A stretch of DNA of 64,000 nt, taken from contig NZ_CAUASN010000015.1 of the NCBI RefSeq assembly GCF_958431955.1, positions 1-64,000 on the forward strand. The letters run 5' to 3'. The translations under genes were made by a program, and so were the position numbers. A model generated the notes under the pieces. That model was not told the origin of the DNA. It searched no databases and worked only from the letters and a program-made list of their open reading frames with translations. Source of the stretch: an uncultured Adlercreutzia sp. Lineage in GTDB: Bacteria; Actinomycetota; Coriobacteriia; Coriobacteriales; Eggerthellaceae. Shown here piece by piece: positions 17,505 through 28,659 of the stretch (the first letter of the stretch is position 1; every line of letters begins with the position of its first letter).

Positions 17505-17932
17505 GGGCGCTCGTTGTGGACGCCTTGGCGCTGGCCCTGTACATCGTGGTATCGCTGCCGAGGCTGACGGGCGTCGGGCTGCACGAGTGGCTGGGCCTCG
17601 GCGTGGGGCTCGTCCTGCTCGTCCACGGCGCCCAGCACGTCGATTTCGTCGGGCGCCTCTTGTCCGGCCGCCGGTCTTTGCGCGCGACGGGCCGGGTTCT
17701 GCTGGACGCGGCGCTCGTGCTCGCCGTGGCGGTCGTGGTGCTCTCGGGCCTCATGGAGTCGGGTGCCGTGCTGCCGGCGCTCGGTCTGTACGCCGAGGGG
17801 TACTACTTCTGGGGGCCGCTGCATGCCGCCTCGGCCAAGGTGCTCCTCGCCCTTCTGGTGGTGCACGGGGCGCTCAACGTCGGTGCGCTGCGCCGCCTGA
17901 TCCAGCGCGCCCGCGCAGGCGAGGGGGAATAG
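17501..17932 (+). CDS. DUF4405-like cytochrome b membrane protein
   Basis: 143 residues with four predicted helices. Histidines are placed as in DUF4405 di-heme cytochrome b domains: LHEWLGL in helix 2 start, LVHGAQH at its end, GPLHAASAK before helix 4, and VVHGALN at its end. It begins inside the stop codon of the CX4CH protein (ATGA). The two together look like a membrane heme module that could accept electrons from quinol for the molybdopterin enzyme or a flavinylated partner. Confidence 0.7.
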   Translation: MRALVVDALALALYIVVSLPRLTGVGLHEWLGLGVGLVLLVHGAQHVDFVGRLLSGRRSLRATGRVLLDAALVLAVAVVVLSGLMESGAVLPALGLYAEGYYFWGPLHAASAKVLLALLVVHGALNVGALRRLIQRARAGEGE

Positions 17933-17989
17933 GCTCGCGTGTGCGAGAGGGCGGGAGGCTCGCCCCTCGACAGGGCATGCGCAACAAGA

Positions 17990-18030
17990 AAGCGCCCCGG
18001 GCGGCTCGAGGAGAGCTGCCCGGGGCGCTT
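17990..18030. terminator. Terminator between convergent genes
   Basis: AAGCGCCCCGGGC and its complement form 13-bp arms around a 15-nt loop. On the minus strand it ends in GCTTTCTTG, so it mainly terminates the LCP gene. The plus side has no T run. Confidence 0.75.
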
Positions 18031-18074
18031 GGTCGTTTCCGGCGATGACGGTCGCTGGTGGCCGCGCTAGACCG

Positions 18075-19379
18075 CTAATCCACCTGCACGACATCGTCGG
18101 TGGTCATGGCATCGGCCATGAGGCCCTCGTAGTCCTGGGGGCTGGCGGCATTGGTGGCCGCGCCCAGCTCGGTGTCGCTCGCCTGGGGCTCGGGAATCTC
18201 GACCTCGGTGTCGTTGGGGTCGAGGCCCGCGTCCACGCGGCGCATCATGTCCTGCCACTCGGCGTACTGGGTGCCCACGTAGCTGATGCCGTCTTGGTTC
18301 AGCGTGTAGCTGGGGCAGGCCGCCGAGTACATGGTCAGCCCCGAGTCCTTGAAGGTGAGCGCCAGCGACACCAGGTCGCTCACGGAGTAGTCGGTGGTCA
18401 CGCAGCGGGCGAGCGACTCCACGATACCGGGGATCTCGGTGGGGGAGGCGTCCAGCACCTTCTCCACGATGGCCTCGATGATCATGCGCTGGGCCTGGGC
18501 GCGGGAGAAGTCGCCGGCGCGCGTGGCGTGGCGCTCGCGGGCGAAGGCCAGGGCCTGGGCCCCGTCCAGGGTCTGCTCGCCGGCCTCGATGGTCAGCCCG
18601 CTCGTGTCGGAGTAGAAGCCCTCGGGCACGTTCACCTGGATGCCGCCGAGCTCGTTCACCACGTCCTGCAACTCCTCGAAGTGCACCTCCACGTAGTGGG
18701 TGATGGGCACGCCGGCGAAGGTGGACAGCGTTTTGACGGCCTCGGAGGGGCCGCCGAAGGCGTAGGCGGCGTTGATCTTCTGGGTGCCGTGGCCCTCGAT
18801 GTCGATCATGGTGTCGCGGGGCACCGACACGAGGTCGACCACGCCCTTATCGGGGTCGATGCGGGCGAGCATGGTCACGTCAGAGCGGCTGGCCGTCTCG
18901 CCCTTGCGGGCGTCGCTGCCGAAGATGCCCACGTAGTAGGAGCCGTCGGTGGCCTTCGGGGGCGCGAGCTGCTCGGTCAGCTCCATCTTCTCGGTCTCGT
19001 CCATGTCCTGGATGGTGCTGTTGATGTTGTTGAGGTACAGCGCCGCGGCCGTTCCCGCGCCGATGATGATGACGGCGAGCGCGCCCACGATGCCCAGCGC
19101 GATCTTCTTGCCGCGGCTCTTCTTGCGGGCGGCCTTGGCGCGCGCAAGGCTGTCGGTGGCCGAGAAGCTGCGCGAGGCCGCCGCGCCGGGCGTCACGGGG
19201 CTTGGGGCGGCGGCGAAGCCGGTGTCGTCGAAGGCCGAGCGAGCGCGCCCGTGCCCCGCCGTGCCGGGGTTGGCGCCCTGGGGGGAGCGGCCGTATGCGG
19301 AGAAGTCGGCGGAGTGGGCTCCGCGACGGCCCCCGCGGGACGGAAGGGGAGCGGAGTGCTTGCCGGGTCTGTTTGCCAT
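18075..19379 (-). CDS. LytR-CpsA-Psr (LCP) family cell-wall ligase
   Basis: 434 residues. A long polar, Ala/Arg-rich cytoplasmic N-terminus (about 90 residues) precedes one membrane helix at about 92-114. The LCP domain follows with GIFGSDARKGE, RSDVTMLARID, SVPRDTMIDI and the substrate-binding Arg/Asp residues (FARERHATRAGDFSRAQ). LCP enzymes attach undecaprenyl-linked glycopolymers to peptidoglycan outside the membrane. A C-terminal acidic extension follows. It is monocistronic and ends at a hairpin terminator. Confidence 0.9.
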   Translation of the reverse strand: MANRPGKHSAPLPSRGGRRGAHSADFSAYGRSPQGANPGTAGHGRARSAFDDTGFAAAPSPVTPGAAASRSFSATDSLARAKAARKKSRGKKIALGIVGALAVIIIGAGTAAALYLNNINSTIQDMDETEKMELTEQLAPPKATDGSYYVGIFGSDARKGETASRSDVTMLARIDPDKGVVDLVSVPRDTMIDIEGHGTQKINAAYAFGGPSEAVKTLSTFAGVPITHYVEVHFEELQDVVNELGGIQVNVPEGFYSDTSGLTIEAGEQTLDGAQALAFARERHATRAGDFSRAQAQRMIIEAIVEKVLDASPTEIPGIVESLARCVTTDYSVSDLVSLALTFKDSGLTMYSAACPSYTLNQDGISYVGTQYAEWQDMMRRVDAGLDPNDTEVEIPEPQASDTELGAATNAASPQDYEGLMADAMTTDDVVQVD

Positions 19380-19731
19380 AGGGTTCGGCGCCGGGGCGCC
19401 TTCCTCCTCACTGAACGTCGCATGCTGGTTCTTGACTGCGTGTGAAGCTTAAAGATACCAGGAAACAAGCGGGCGGAGTTCTTTTTTACGGAATCCCTAC
19501 GCGAAGGCCGCTTTGGGCCGGCGCACCGGATATGAAGGGGGCGCGCGAGGTACGGATGCCTCGATCTCGCTTGCGGGAAACCTAACAAGGAGATTTTTTG
19601 GCAAAACGAGGGAGATTTCCCTCCCTGCGGCTCCCTCGCGCTTGTTTTGCCGTGCGGAAGTCGGTAGAATGCGCACTATTGAACAAGCTGTCTATTTTTA
19701 GCCGTTGTGTCGAAAATGAACCCGACCGCAG
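19380..19731. promoter_or_regulatory. Divergent intergenic region with TetR promoter
   Basis: 352 bp between the divergent LCP and TetR genes. For TetR there is TTGTTT at 19640-19645 and TAGAAT at 19663-19668, a 17-bp spacing. No gene is seen. The LCP promoter is unclear; a TATCTT on the minus strand near 19452 is possible. Confidence 0.5.
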
Positions 19732-20448
19732 ATGCTGTGCGAGGCGCTCGCGGTCGGGGACGAGCGGCGCCCCTCCCCGTGGAGGGCGCGCCTTGCCGAC
19801 CGAGAGGAGAGGGCCATAGCCACCGCCGTCTGCGCGCCGCCCGCAGTCCCCTGCGAGGATAGGCGCATCTCGAAATCGAAGCGGGCCCTGCGCGAGGCGC
19901 TCATCGCGCTTCTGGAGGAGCGCGGCTTCGATGCCATTACCGTGAACGACCTGTGCGAGCGGGCCGATCTGACCCGGGGCACCTTCTACAACCACTTCAG
20001 CGACAAGGAGAACCTGCTAGCCGTGCTGGAGGACGAGGTGATGGCCGACATCGGCGCCCTGCAGGGGCGCATGCACGACATCACCCTGGCCGATATGCTC
20101 GCCTACCGGGTGGCCGGACGGCCCCTGCCGCTTCTGGTGGAGCTGTTCGACTACCTGCGCGAGCAGAGCGCCTTTTTGCACGCGGTGCTGGGCCCTGGGG
20201 GCGATGCGCGCTTCGCCCCCAGGCTGCGCGAGGCGGTGTGCGAGAACCTCGTGCAGAACATCCTCCACGAGAAGTACCGCGCGAACCCCACGGCCTTCGT
20301 GGATTACTACGTGGCCTTCTACGCCGCCGCCTACCTGGGCATCATCGCCTGCTGGATCGAGCGCGGCACACCGGAATCCTCCGAGGACATGGCGCGGATC
20401 GCCATGCGCCTGTTCTTCATCAAACCCGGCGAGTCCATCGAGCTGTAA
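19732..20448 (+). CDS. TetR/AcrR-family regulator
   Basis: 238 residues. The helix-turn-helix is ALIALLEERGFDAITVNDLC followed by RADLTRGTFYNHFSDKENLL. The C-terminal half resembles the TetR_C_8 ligand domain. The 44 residues before the HTH are longer than usual, yet 19732 is the only ATG, as an in-frame stop lies at 19717. It is 21 bp upstream of the giant activase gene, and the pair is probably co-transcribed and self-regulated. Confidence 0.85.
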   Translation: MLCEALAVGDERRPSPWRARLADREERAIATAVCAPPAVPCEDRRISKSKRALREALIALLEERGFDAITVNDLCERADLTRGTFYNHFSDKENLLAVLEDEVMADIGALQGRMHDITLADMLAYRVAGRPLPLLVELFDYLREQSAFLHAVLGPGGDARFAPRLREAVCENLVQNILHEKYRANPTAFVDYYVAFYAAAYLGIIACWIERGTPESSEDMARIAMRLFFIKPGESIEL

Positions 20449-20469
20449 CGGGGAAAGCGAGACCGACCT

Positions 20470-23400
20470 ATGAAAAAGAGCAAGTACACCGAGATCATTA
20501 CCGAGGCCTCCACGTCCGAGAAGGCCCCCGGCGCCGCTGCTGCCGTGAAGCCGGCGGCGGGCTGCGCCTCCTGCGCCCCGCGCGTGTCGGTGGTGGAAGA
20601 GGCCCAGGCCAATGCCGCCGAGGCCAGCGCCGCCGCTCGCGCCGCGGCCGAGGCGTGTCCCTTCCACATCGGCATCGACGTGGGCTCCACCACGGTGAAG
20701 CTCGCGGTGCTGGACAACGACCACAACATCCTCTGGGCGGTGTACCGCCGCCACCACGCCGACGTGCGCGCCACCATCGTGGAAGTGCTGCGCGAGGCGG
20801 CCGAGGCGTATCCCGCCGAGTCCATGACCATCGCCATCACCGGCTCGGGCGGCCTGCTTCTGTCCCAGTGGCTTAACGTCGCCTTCGTGCAGGAGGTCAT
20901 CGCGAGCAAGACCGCCGTGGAGACGTTCATTCCCAAAACCGACGTGGCCATCGAGCTCGGCGGCGAGGACGCGAAGATCATCTACTTCGACAACGGCATC
21001 GAGCAGCGCATGAACGGCACCTGCGCCGGCGGCACGGGCGCCTTCATCGACCAGATGGCCGCGCTGCTGAACACCGACGCGGGCGGCCTGAACGAACTGG
21101 CGGCCGACCACAGCACCATCTACCCCATCGCGAGCCGCTGCGGCGTGTTCGCCAAGACCGATGTGCAGCCGCTTTTGAACGAGGGCGCGCGCCGCGAGGA
21201 CATCGCCGCCTCCATCTTCCAATCGGTGGTCACCCAGACCATCTCGGGGCTCGCCTGCGGGCGGCCCATCCGCGGCAACGTGGCCTTCCTCGGCGGCCCC
21301 TTGCAGTACCTGCCCGAGCTGCGCAAGCGCTTCTACGAGACGCTGGAGCTGACCGACGACGCCATCATCGTGCCCGAGAACGCGCACCTGTTCGTGGCCG
21401 CCGGCTGCGCCATCGCCGGCGTGGCCGAGGGCGCGACCCCCGAGAAGCTCGCCGACGTGCTCGCGCGCCTGGAGGGCCTGGGGGATATGCAGGGCTCTGA
21501 GGTGGTGCGCCTGGCCCCGCTGTTCGCGAACGAGGGCGAGCTCGCCGAGTTCCGCAGCCGCCACGACGCCGAGCGCGTGCGCCGCGCGAGCCTGGAGGAC
21601 TACCGCGGCGTGGCCTTCCTCGGCATCGACGCGGGGTCGACCACCTTCAAGGCGGCGCTCATCGCCGAGGACGGCGCCCTTCTGTGGTCCACCTACGCCA
21701 GCAACAAGGGCGACGTGCTGGGCTGCGCGAAGGCGGCCGTGGCCGAGCTGTACCGGGCGCTGCCGCGCGACCCTAAGACCGGCGCGCCGCTCGTCACCAT
21801 CGGGCACGCCACGGTGACCGGCTACGGCGAGGGGCTGCTGCTGGAGGCTTTGCGCGTGGATTCCGGCGAGATCGAGACCGTGGCGCATCTGCGCGGCGCC
21901 CAGGAGATGCTCCCGGGCGTGGAGTTCATTCTGGACATCGGCGGCCAGGACATGAAGTGCCTGCGCGTGAAGGACGGCGTGATCGACCACATCATGCTGA
22001 ACGAGGCCTGCTCGTCGGGCTGTGGCAGCTTCATCGAGTCGTTCGCGAGCGGCCTGAACCTGGACGTGGCCGAGTTCGCGCAGACCGCTATCTCCGCCGA
22101 GAACCCGGTGGATCTGGGCAGCCGCTGCACGGTGTTCATGAACTCCCGCGTGAAGCAGGCCCAGAAGGAGGGCGCCACCGTGGGCGACATCGCCGCGGGC
22201 CTGGCCATCTCCGTCATCAAGAACGCCCTGTTCAAGGTTATCAAGATCCGCGACCCGCACGATGTGGGCACCCAGGTGATCGTCCAGGGCGGCACGTTCC
22301 TAAATGACGCGGTACTGCGCGCCTTCGAGCAGCTGTCCGAGGTGAACGCCGTGCGGCCCGACATCGCCGGCAACATGGGCGCCTTCGGTGCGGCGCTGCT
22401 CGCCCGCGACCGCTACGAGGGGGCCTGCCGCCGCGCCGAGGCCGAGCCGCTCTCGCCCGACGTGGGGCCGAAGCTGCCCGAAAGCGGCCTGCTCAGCCTC
22501 GAGGCCATCGAGGCCCTCGCCCCCACCCACCGCACCGTGCGCTGCAAGGGCTGCTCCAACAGCTGCCTGCTCACGGTGAACGACTTCGGTGTGGACGCGA
22601 CCACGGGCAAGCACCGCCGCTTCATCACCGGCAACCGCTGCGAGAAGGGCGAGAGCCTCGGCACCGGCGCCGAGAAGAGCGCGGTGCCGAACCTGTTCGA
22701 GTACAAGGCCGAGCGCACCTTCGGCTATGAGCCGCTGGCCCCCGAAGACGCCCCGCGCGGCACCGTGGGCATTCCGCGGGCGCTCAACATGTACGAGAAC
22801 TACCCCTTCTGGTTCACCTTCTTCACGAAGCTCGGCTACCGGGTTATCCTGTCGGACCCCTCCACGAAGAAGACTTACGAGGCGGGCATCGAGTCCATGC
22901 CGTCTGAGAGCGTGTGCTATCCGGCCAAGCTGTCCCACGGCCACATCATGAACCTGCTGGCGAAGGAACCGGACTTCATCTGGATGCCGTGCTCCAAGTG
23001 GGAGCGCCAGGAGGACGAGACCGCCGGCAACCACTTCAACTGCCCCATCGTGGCCAGCTACCCCGAGGCGCTGCGCCTGAACATCGACGAGCTGCAGGAT
23101 TCGCCGGTGGCGTTCGTGGCCCCGTGGGTGCCCTACCACGACAAGGACAAGCTGAAGGAGCGCCTGTTCGTGGAGCTGACCGAGAACTTCGCGGACGCGG
23201 TGGGCACCCGCGGCGTGCCGATCACCCGCGCTGAGGTGGATGCGGCAGTGGAAGCGGGCTGGGACGAGGACGAGGCCTTCAAGCGCGACATCCGCACCAA
23301 GGGCGTGGAGACGCTCGCCTGGATGGAGGAGACCGGCACCCGGGGCATCGTGCTGGCGGGCCGCCCCTACCATCAGGATCCCGAGATCAACCACGCCATC

Positions 23401-25260
23401 CCCGAGCTGCTCACGAGCTTCGGGCTCGCCGTGCTCACCGAGGACTCGGTGGCGCACTTGGGCCAGCTGGAGCGTCCCATCCGCGTGGTGGACCAGTGGA
23501 TGTACCACACGCGCCTGTACGCGGCAGCCAAGGTGGTCACCCAGCGCAAGGATCTGGACCTCATCCAGCTGAACTCCTTCGGCTGCGGCCTGGACGCCCT
23601 GACCACCGACCAGGTGCAGGAGGTGCTGGAGGCGGCCGGCAAGGTGTACACCGTGCTGAAGATCGACGAGGTTTCCAACCTGGGTGCCGCCCGCATCCGC
23701 GTGCGCAGCCTGCTCGCGGCCCTGAAGGACCAGGCCGACCGCGAGGCCGAGGCAGCCGCCGACGCGGCTGCCGAGCGCGTGGGATGCCCCGCGGCCTGCA
23801 TCGATCTGGACAACCTGGACAAGCTCGTGCCGGCGTCGTTCACTGAGAAGGCCGACGGCGTGGTGGCCGCTGCCGAGGTGGAGCAGCGCGAGGGCGCCTC
23901 CACCGAGTTTGAGCGCGTGCAGTTCACCGAGCAAATGCGCGACGAGGGCTGGACCATCCTCGCGCCCCAGATGGCTCCCTACCACTTCGAGCTTTTGGTG
24001 CCCATCTTCCACCGGGCCGGCTACAACGCGGTGCTTCTGCCCTCGGTGGACCACGGCGCGGTGGACGCGGGCCTGAAGTACGTGAACAACGACATCTGCT
24101 ACCCGTCCATCCTGGTCACCGGCCAGATTATGGAGGCGGTGCTCTCGGGCAAGTACGACACCGACAAGCTGGCCGTGCTCATCACCCAGACCGGCGGCGG
24201 GTGCCGTGCCACCAACTACATCTCGCTCATCCGCAAGGCGCTGAAGTCGGTGGGCCTCGGGCACATCCCCGTCATCGCCATCTCGTTCAAGGATTTGGGC
24301 GAGGAGAACCCCGGCTTCAAGATCACGCCGAAGATGCTCTACCAGGCCATCTACGCGCTGCAGTACGGCGATTTGCTCATGATGTGCCTGTACCGCACGC
24401 GCCCCTACGAGGTGGAGCCCGGCAGCGCGAACCGCCTGTTCGACTACTGGATGGACGCCTGCAAGCACCAGCTGGAGCGCGGCGTGCGCCAGTCGGAGTT
24501 CCGCCGCACGGTGCGCCGCATCGTGGAGGACTTCGACACGCTGCCGCTGGCCGGCGAGGGCACCAAGCCCCGCGTGGGCGTGGTGGGCGAGATCCTCGTG
24601 AAGTTCCATCCCACGGCCAACAACCAGATCGTGGACGTCATCGAGCGCGAGGGCTGCGAGGCCGTGGTGCCCGGGCTCATCGAGTTCTTCCTGTTCGGCA
24701 TCGCCGGCGGCATCTTCCAGCAGCCCATCGGCAAGTCGAGGAAGAGCGCGCTCGGCAGCCGCATCGGCCTGGCCGCGGTGAAGAAGCTGCGCAAGCCCGT
24801 GACCGATGCCCTGGAGAAGAGCGCCCGCTTCCACCCGCCGGCGGACATCTACGAGCTGGCCGACTACGCGAGCGAGATTTTGTCCCTGTGCAACTCCATG
24901 GGCGAGGGCTGGCTGCTCACGGCCGAGATGGTGGAGCTCATCCGCTCCGGCTGCCCGAACGTGGTGTGCACCCAGCCCTTCGCGTGCCTGCCGAATCACG
25001 TGGTGGGCAAGGCCACTATCAAGGAGCTGCGCCGCCGCTATCCCGAGAGCAACATCGTGGCTGTGGACTACGACCCCGGTGCGAGCGAGGTGAACCAGCT
25101 CAACCGCATCAAGCTCATGATCGCCGTGGCGAAGGCGAACTTGGCCGAGAAGGAGGCCGAGGCTCGCGCCGCGCGCGATGCGGCCCGCGACGGCGCGCCG
25201 GAGGCCCCCGAGCCCGTGGCCGAGGCCGTGGAAGTGGAGACCACCGAGGTGGCCGAGTAG
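20470..25260 (+). CDS. Giant acyl-CoA dehydratase activase-like ASKHA ATPase
   Basis: 1596 residues. Two BcrA/BadF/HgdC-type ATPase domains lie in tandem: the first has [18 protein letters not shown] and [10 protein letters not shown] (about 70-330), the second [18 protein letters not shown] and [11 protein letters not shown] (about 385-650). Those Cys residues ligate the bridging 4Fe-4S cluster in HgdC. A DUF2229 region and an HgdB/D-like domain follow ([16 protein letters not shown] onward). Activases use ATP to inject low-potential electrons into 2-hydroxyacyl-CoA dehydratases or benzoyl-CoA reductases. No dehydratase subunits are nearby, so its partner is unknown. A TetR gene precedes it. 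Confidence 0.85.
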   Translation: MKKSKYTEIITEASTSEKAPGAAAAVKPAAGCASCAPRVSVVEEAQANAAEASAAARAAAEACPFHIGIDVGSTTVKLAVLDNDHNILWAVYRRHHADVRATIVEVLREAAEAYPAESMTIAITGSGGLLLSQWLNVAFVQEVIASKTAVETFIPKTDVAIELGGEDAKIIYFDNGIEQRMNGTCAGGTGAFIDQMAALLNTDAGGLNELAADHSTIYPIASRCGVFAKTDVQPLLNEGARREDIAASIFQSVVTQTISGLACGRPIRGNVAFLGGPLQYLPELRKRFYETLELTDDAIIVPENAHLFVAAGCAIAGVAEGATPEKLADVLARLEGLGDMQGSEVVRLAPLFANEGELAEFRSRHDAERVRRASLEDYRGVAFLGIDAGSTTFKAALIAEDGALLWSTYASNKGDVLGCAKAAVAELYRALPRDPKTGAPLVTIGHATVTGYGEGLLLEALRVDSGEIETVAHLRGAQEMLPGVEFILDIGGQDMKCLRVKDGVIDHIMLNEACSSGCGSFIESFASGLNLDVAEFAQTAISAENPVDLGSRCTVFMNSRVKQAQKEGATVGDIAAGLAISVIKNALFKVIKIRDPHDVGTQVIVQGGTFLNDAVLRAFEQLSEVNAVRPDIAGNMGAFGAALLARDRYEGACRRAEAEPLSPDVGPKLPESGLLSLEAIEALAPTHRTVRCKGCSNSCLLTVNDFGVDATTGKHRRFITGNRCEKGESLGTGAEKSAVPNLFEYKAERTFGYEPLAPEDAPRGTVGIPRALNMYENYPFWFTFFTKLGYRVILSDPSTKKTYEAGIESMPSESVCYPAKLSHGHIMNLLAKEPDFIWMPCSKWERQEDETAGNHFNCPIVASYPEALRLNIDELQDSPVAFVAPWVPYHDKDKLKERLFVELTENFADAVGTRGVPITRAEVDAAVEAGWDEDEAFKRDIRTKGVETLAWMEETGTRGIVLAGRPYHQDPEINHAIPELLTSFGLAVLTEDSVAHLGQLERPIRVVDQWMYHTRLYAAAKVVTQRKDLDLIQLNSFGCGLDALTTDQVQEVLEAAGKVYTVLKIDEVSNLGAARIRVRSLLAALKDQADREAEAAADAAAERVGCPAACIDLDNLDKLVPASFTEKADGVVAAAEVEQREGASTEFERVQFTEQMRDEGWTILAPQMAPYHFELLVPIFHRAGYNAVLLPSVDHGAVDAGLKYVNNDICYPSILVTGQIMEAVLSGKYDTDKLAVLITQTGGGCRATNYISLIRKALKSVGLGHIPVIAISFKDLGEENPGFKITPKMLYQAIYALQYGDLLMMCLYRTRPYEVEPGSANRLFDYWMDACKHQLERGVRQSEFRRTVRRIVEDFDTLPLAGEGTKPRVGVVGEILVKFHPTANNQIVDVIEREGCEAVVPGLIEFFLFGIAGGIFQQPIGKSRKSALGSRIGLAAVKKLRKPVTDALEKSARFHPPADIYELADYASEILSLCNSMGEGWLLTAEMVELIRSGCPNVVCTQPFACLPNHVVGKATIKELRRRYPESNIVAVDYDPGASEVNQLNRIKLMIAVAKANLAEKEAEARAARDAARDGAPEAPEPVAEAVEVETTEVAE

Positions 25261-26117
25261 TGGCCGGCAAGCTCGTCATCGTGCCGACCCCCATTGGGAA
25301 CTTGGGGGACATGACGCTGCGCTCGCTCGAGGCGCTGCGCGGGGCCGATGCGGTCTGCGCGGAGGATACCCGGGTGACGGGGAAGCTGCTCGCGCACTTC
25401 GACATGCGCAAGCCGTTGGAGCGGCTCGACGAGGCCATGATCGGCGCGAAGGCGGCGATGGTCGTGGAACGTGTGGCGGCGGGGGAGGTGATCGCCTACT
25501 GCTCGGATGCCGGCATGCCCGGGGTGTCCGACCCGGGGCTGCGCCTCGTGGCGGCCGCGCGGGAGGTCGGCGTGCCCGTGGAGGTGCTGCCCGGTGCTTC
25601 GGCGGCGGCCTGCGCCTACGTGGCCTCGGGCACGGTGTGCCCCCGCTTCTACTTCGGCGGCTTCTTCCCGCGCAAGGCGGGCGAGCAGCGGGCGGTGTTG
25701 GAAGAGCTGCGCGGGCTGGATGCGGCTCTCGTGTTCTACGAGAGCCCGAATCGCCTCGTAGCGACGCTCTCGGTCATTGCCGAAGTGCTACCCCTGCGCA
25801 AGGTGGCCGTCTGCCGCGAGCTCACGAAGCTGCACGAGGAGGTGGCCCGCGGCTCGGCGGCCGACCTGGCCGAGCGCTTCGCCGTCCGCGCCGAGGAGCC
25901 CGGCGGTATCCGCGGCGAGATCGCGCTCGTCATCGACGCGCCGAATGAGGCCGAGGCGGCGGCCGGCGCTGAAGCGGCTGCGGCCTCGGCCGAGGTGCGC
26001 GCCGCCGAGCTGGTTGCGGAGGGCCTGCGCACCAAGGAGGTCGCGCGCCGCCTGGCCGCCGAGTTCGGCATTCCCCGCAACGACGCCTATGACATGGCCA
26101 TGAAGGCCGCACGATAG
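25260..26117 (+). CDS. rsmI: 16S rRNA 2'-O-ribose methyltransferase RsmI
   Basis: 285 residues. RsmI methylates C1402 of 16S rRNA using SAM. The tetrapyrrole-methylase fold is visible: LVIVPTPIGNLGDMTLRS, CAEDTRVTGKLL, YCSDAGMPGVSDPG, and FYESPNR, then RELTKLHEE. The start is GTG at 25260, sharing its first base with the activase stop (TAGTG), so translation is coupled. The Ala/Glu-rich C-terminal region is somewhat longer than in E. coli. Confidence 0.92.
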   Translation: MAGKLVIVPTPIGNLGDMTLRSLEALRGADAVCAEDTRVTGKLLAHFDMRKPLERLDEAMIGAKAAMVVERVAAGEVIAYCSDAGMPGVSDPGLRLVAAAREVGVPVEVLPGASAAACAYVASGTVCPRFYFGGFFPRKAGEQRAVLEELRGLDAALVFYESPNRLVATLSVIAEVLPLRKVAVCRELTKLHEEVARGSAADLAERFAVRAEEPGGIRGEIALVIDAPNEAEAAAGAEAAAASAEVRAAELVAEGLRTKEVARRLAAEFGIPRNDAYDMAMKAAR

Positions 26118-26150
26118 CGGCACTGCCCGAACCGGCAAAACGAGGCACCT

Positions 26151-26726
26151 ATGGCTTACTCGCGAAGGCACAAGACATTACCGACCGAGCTCGTCTTCAT
26201 CGACGATGTAGAAGTATGGCTCACGCGCAAGGCCATCAAGAACATGCATCTGCGGGTGAAGCCACCCGACGGGCGCATCGAGGTATCGGCCCCGCTGCGG
26301 CTGCCGCTTTCCACCATTAAAGGGTTCGTGCGCGAGAAGCGCGCCTGGATCGAGCGCCAGCAGCAGGCCATCGCCGCCTCGCCCCGCGCCGAGGCCGCAG
26401 CGGCCACGCCCGAGGAGGTGGCGGCCTGGAAGGCGGTGGTGGCGGCCTGCGTGCCGCCGCTCATCGCCGCCTGGGAGCCCATCATGGGCGTGAGGGCGGG
26501 CACGATCGCCTACCGCAACATGAAGAGCCGCTGGGGAAGCTGCCAGCCGGCCACGGGGCGCATCTGCATCAACGTGCGCTTGGCGCTGTACCCGCCGGAG
26601 TGCCTGGAATACGTGGTGGTTCACGAGCTGTGCCATCTGCTGGAACGCGGCCACGGCCCGCGCTTCCACGCGCTCATGGACCACTTCATGCCCGACTGGA
26701 AGACCCGCCGCGCGAAGCTGCGGTAG
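26151..26726 (+). CDS. YgjP-like metal-dependent protease/hydrolase (DUF45)
   Basis: 191 residues. The WLMP/M48-like motif VVHELCHLLERGHGPRF gives the HExxH-type zinc site (HELCH) with a downstream His. The N-terminal MHLRVKPPDGRIEVSAP and the SRWGSC segment are conserved in YgjP-family proteins, which often accompany type I restriction genes. None is here. The ATG at 26151 lies 34 bp after rsmI and may be in the same transcript. Confidence 0.88.
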   Translation: MAYSRRHKTLPTELVFIDDVEVWLTRKAIKNMHLRVKPPDGRIEVSAPLRLPLSTIKGFVREKRAWIERQQQAIAASPRAEAAAATPEEVAAWKAVVAACVPPLIAAWEPIMGVRAGTIAYRNMKSRWGSCQPATGRICINVRLALYPPECLEYVVVHELCHLLERGHGPRFHALMDHFMPDWKTRRAKLR

Positions 26727-26731
26727 GGGCT

Positions 26732-26768
26732 GGCGGGGCCGGCGGCATTGACAGTCGCCGGCCCCGCC
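26732..26768. terminator. Terminator between convergent genes
   Basis: The 13-bp arms GGCGGGGCCGGCG and CGCCGGCCCCGCC surround an 11-nt loop. It lies between the end of the YgjP-like gene and the end of the surface-protein gene. No strong T run is present on either strand. Confidence 0.6.
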
Positions 26769-28659
26769 TCTGTGTTAGAACGTCGCTCTGGGCGCTCCCG
26801 CTACCGGGCCCAGCGCTGGCGGCGACGGGAGGCCAGCAGGGCCGCGCCGGCTGCTAGGGCGGCGATTGCAGGGAGGAGCACAGCCGCGATCAGGGCGTCG
26901 CCAGTCTGGGCGAGCCTGTGGCGGATGGTGGTCGCCTTCTTGGCCGTCAGGGCGCCCGGGTCGTCGGCGCCCAGCACGCCGCCCGACGAGTCGGTTCCGG
27001 GCGGGTAGGCGGCCGGGCTCGTCGTCTTCTGGCGGCCCTCCTCGAAGGCGTCCCAGCCCCCGTCGGGGGAGAAGGGCTCGCCGGCCTCGGGGTGGGGGCT
27101 CTCGGGATCCCAGGTGCTCGGCGGCGTGCCGTAGGCATCGGCCACGTTGCCGATGTCGGCGCCCTGAGCCTCCTCGGTCACGAGCGCGTCGAAGGAGAGC
27201 GCGGCAACCTGTCCGCCGTAGAGGTGCCCCACGGCCACGGCGAGCACGCGGGTGGCGGGGTCGTAGGCCGCGTCGTCCACGGCGACCTCCGAGCCGTCGG
27301 GCAGGGTCAGCTTCAGGGTGCCGGACACCGGCTCCAGCCCCTCGGGGACCTCGTCGCGGATCACCGCGTCCATCCAGCCGGTGCCGGGCTGGGAGTTCGA
27401 GAGGGCGATGCGGTAGCGCACCGTGTCGCCCACGCGGGTGGTGCCGTCGTCCCGCGTGAGGTTCTCGGCGGTCTTCTCGACCTTCACGTCGCCCTCGTCG
27501 GGGTCGCCGGGGACGACCGGCGCGGGTTCGGCGGGCGGCGAGGAGGCCTCGGGATCTCCTGCCGGGGGCTCTGCGGGCTGGCCGGGCTCGGGGGCCTCGG
27601 GCCGTGCGCCGGGATTCTCCGAGGGCACCTCGCCGCCGGCGTGGGCGACGTTGGCCACGTCGCCGCCGAGCGCCTCCTCGCCGACGGCGCACTCGAAGGT
27701 CAGCGCCGCAACGTGCCCGCCCCACAGGTCGCCGGCCGAGACGGCGATGGTGCGGCTGGCCGCGTCGTAGGCGGCGTCCGGGACCCCGACGGGCTCGCCG
27801 CCGTCGACGGCCAGGCGCAGGGTGCCGGGCACGGGCTCGAGCCCCGCCGGCAGCGGGTCGCTTATGACGGCGGCCATGAGGCAGCTGTCGGCCGGCCCGT
27901 CGTTGCGCAGCTCCACGGTGTAGCGCAGCACGTCCCCCAAGCGCGTCACCTTCGCGCCGGGCGCGGTCAGGTTCTCCACGCTCTTGGACACCCGCGCGTC
28001 GGGGTCGGCCGGTGCCACGGTTCCGCCGCCGGGCGGCGTCGCCGGGTCGGTGTCGGGCGGCGCCACCGGCCCCACGTCGGGGCCGTCCGGGTCGTCGGGG
28101 TTGGGGCGCTTGCCCTCCGCCGAGGCGACGTTCTCCAGGTCCACCGCCGCCGCGTCGGCGAAGTCGATATCTTCGCGCACGGTGCACTCGAAGGCGAGCG
28201 TGGCCGAGCCGCCCCCGCCGATGTCCCCGGCGGGGACCGTCAGCACGGGGCGGCCGCCGGCGCCGGGCGCCGAGAGCGAGTAGCTTCCCACATCGCCGGC
28301 GGAAACCGAGGCGGCCTTGGCGAGCGGTACGTCGCTCAAGCCGCCCCGCGGGTTGTCCAGGCGCACGCTGCCCTCGTCGAGCACCAGGCTCGCCGGCAGC
28401 GGATCGGATATCACTACGCCGGTCCAAAGCGAGCCCGCGGCCGTGTTCTTTGCTGTCACCGTGTAGCGGATGCGGTCGCCGGGCTGGGTTGGCCCGTTCG
28501 GGTGCGTCAGGTTCTCGGCCTCCTTCGAGAGGGCGGGCGCCGGGGCGATCTTGGGCTGGGGCAGCACGGTCACGTCGTAGATCCACGTGCTCCCGGTGTA
28601 GGCCCCGTTGGGGCTCTGCTTGAAGGTGAGCTCGCCGCGGCCCACGGCCGTCGGGTCGA

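Noticed and set aside
20017..22260. 747-codon frame on the minus strand
   Set aside because: It lies wholly opposite the activase gene, whose motifs are clear; the composition (Ala/His/Gly/Arg-rich) is the antisense pattern of GC-rich codons.
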